A stretch of DNA of 53,889 bases from Sulfidibacterium sp036244975 (GTDB lineage: Bacteria; Bacteroidota; Bacteroidia; Bacteroidales; F082), in contig BTTE01000009.1 in the NCBI GenBank assembly GCA_036244975.1, positions 1-53,889 of the forward strand. Direction: 5' to 3'. Below the pieces are notes generated by a model, which made no database searches, was not told where the DNA came from, and was given only the letters and a program-made list of their open reading frames with translations. Position numbers and translations under genes: made by a program. Positions 53,063-53,889 of the stretch are shown in pieces. The stretch's first letter is position 1. Each line of letters starts with the position of its first letter.

Positions 53063-53605
53063 TCAGAACGGGCTGTCAAAATCCCTGAAAAGAGGCGCAT
53101 TTTTGTCTTTCTCTGACAAAATAGGACTTTCTGTCTGCCAGTCGATATTCAGATCGGGGTCATCCCACCGGATACTCCCTTCCGACTCTTTGTTGTAAAC
53201 GTTGGTACATTTGTAAAAGAACACCGTATTATCCTCCAGCGTTACAAAGCCGTGTGCAAAGCCGGGCGGGACCCAGTACATCCATTTATTCTGTTGTGTA
53301 AGCACCACCGATGCCCACTGGCCGTAAGTTGGCGAAGTTTTCCGCAGGTCTACCGCCACATCCATCACGGCACCGCTCATTACACGTACCAGCTTCCCTT
53401 GCGTAAATGGCGGTTTTTGAAAATGCAGCCCGCGCAAAACGCCTTTCACGGATTTGGATTCGTTGTCCTGCACAAAATTCCGGTCGATACCCAGCCTCAA
53501 GAAAGTCTCTTTGTTATAGGATTCAAAAAAATAACCCCGCTCATCTTCAAACACTTTGGGTTTCAAAATGTACAAATCTGGGATTTTTGTCTTAACAATT
53601 TCCAT
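53063..53605 (-). CDS. rfbC: dTDP-4-dehydrorhamnose 3,5-epimerase
   Basis: 180 residues, full length. Cupin fold with DERGYFFESYN, FVQDNES.S.KGVLRGLHFQ (catalytic H61), VDLRKTSPTYGQW and WVPPGFAHGFVTLED. Third step of dTDP-L-rhamnose synthesis for surface polysaccharide. The other rfb/rml genes are not in the window, although they may lie beyond the tRNA. Confidence 0.95.
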   Translation of the reverse strand: MEIVKTKIPDLYILKPKVFEDERGYFFESYNKETFLRLGIDRNFVQDNESKSVKGVLRGLHFQKPPFTQGKLVRVMSGAVMDVAVDLRKTSPTYGQWASVVLTQQNKWMYWVPPGFAHGFVTLEDNTVFFYKCTNVYNKESEGSIRWDDPDLNIDWQTESPILSEKDKNAPLFRDFDSPF

Positions 53606-53727
53606 GGATTCAAAATTTGAAGTAAAAATACGATTTTCAGCAAAACGAGGGTGGTGATTTTTTGGGCGGCTTCAGGAAGTGACAAAATATGATAAGAAAA
53701 TAAATCTTGCGAAAAATGAAAAGATTT

Positions 53728-53758
53728 TTTGCAGATAAAGAACAATGTTCTATTTTTG
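53728..53758 (+). promoter_or_regulatory. Promoter of tRNA-Pro
   Basis: -33 TTTG (53728-53731), 19-bp spacer, -7 TATTTTTG (53751-53758): a full match to the Bacteroidota consensus, about 40 bases before the tRNA. Confidence 0.8.
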
Positions 53759-53798
53759 CAGTCCTTTTTTAAGGAAGGGAAAGTTTTTAAATGCAAAA

Positions 53799-53873
53799 CG
53801 GGGTATGGCGCAGTCCGGTTAGCGCACCTGCTTTGGGAGCAGGGGGTCGCAGGTTCGAATCCTGCTACCCCGA
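53799..53873 (+). tRNA. tRNA-Pro (UGG anticodon)
   Basis: 75 bases. Acceptor CGGGGTA / TACCCCG, D-stem GCGC/GCGC, anticodon stem CCTGC / GCAGG with loop TTTGGGA (anticodon TGG at 53834-53836), T-loop TTCGAAT, discriminator A. CCA is not encoded. UGG can read several Pro codons. Confidence 0.95.
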
Positions 53874-53889
53874 CGGAAACATTTGAAAA

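Noticed and set aside
53799..53889. tRNA-Pro as an attachment site for an integrated element
   Set aside because: No integrase, and no second copy of the tRNA 3' end was noticed in the window; the window ends 16 bases after the gene, so nothing supports it.

Overview
The window looks like chromosomal DNA of a Bacteroidota bacterium, most likely Bacteroidales or Marinilabiliales. The reasons are: the recurring promoter -7 box TAnnTTTG in front of gene after gene, with almost no Shine-Dalgarno sequences; the L13-S9-S2-EF-Ts gene order; a division/cell-wall (dcw) cluster headed by mraZ with a one-PASTA FtsI; a glycine-lipid type acyltransferase pair; and a small IS200-like/RAYT transposase among palindromic repeats. 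MurE carries DNPR, the mark of meso-diaminopimelate peptidoglycan, as expected for a Gram-negative cell. Species cannot be named from the sequence alone.

Layout. 1-5.7 kb: the tail of a LiaF-like protein, a YjbR-type protein, a carboxyltransferase plus biotin carrier pair (+), then engB, glsB and glsA (-). 6.0-21.8 kb: an unbroken + strand dcw operon, mraZ-rsmH-ftsL-ftsI-murE-mraY-murD-ftsW-murG-murC-ftsQ-ftsA-ftsZ-yqeY, with tight gaps, several overlaps and several TTG starts. It begins behind a set of TGTGG direct repeats that look like a MraZ operator and ends in a bidirectional terminator. murF and ddl are absent. 21.9-24.7 kb (-): rplM-rpsI-rpsB-tsf. 25.2-29.8 kb: a typical 2-Cys peroxiredoxin, an AT-rich island with two unknown envelope genes, and dxs. 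29.8-33.9 kb (-): aspS and metG. 33.9-35.6 kb: a mobile/repeat island with a transposase lying between two identical 309-bp direct repeats whose left edge lies in the metG promoter. 35.6-37.0 kb: LD-carboxypeptidase and yraN, the latter behind a tandem heptamer/octamer array. 37.2-41.9 kb (-): valS and sppA. 42-45.4 kb: a glucosaminidase, a beheaded AAA ATPase, an outer-membrane-like protein and a secreted Dabb protein. 45.6-49.2 kb (+): a C-terminal processing protease, an anchored unknown protein, dgkA and a GlcNAc-kinase-like gene. 49.2-53.6 kb (-): uvrA, a lytic transglycosylase and rfbC. A tRNA-Pro closes the window.

How the genes fit together. Most of the window builds or remodels the cell envelope: lipid II synthesis and septation (dcw), isoprenoid precursors (dxs), undecaprenol/diacylglycerol kinase, peptidoglycan hydrolases and recycling (LD-carboxypeptidase, glucosaminidase, lytic transglycosylase, GlcNAc-kinase-like), envelope proteases (SppA, Ctp), glycine lipids and dTDP-rhamnose. 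The rest is translation (three aminoacyl-tRNA synthetases, ribosomal proteins, EF-Ts, tRNA-Pro) and repair (UvrA). The least ordinary parts are the transposase/repeat island beside metG, the AT-rich two-gene island at 26.0-27.4 kb, the tandem array in front of yraN, and the intergenic hairpin families that recur across the window.
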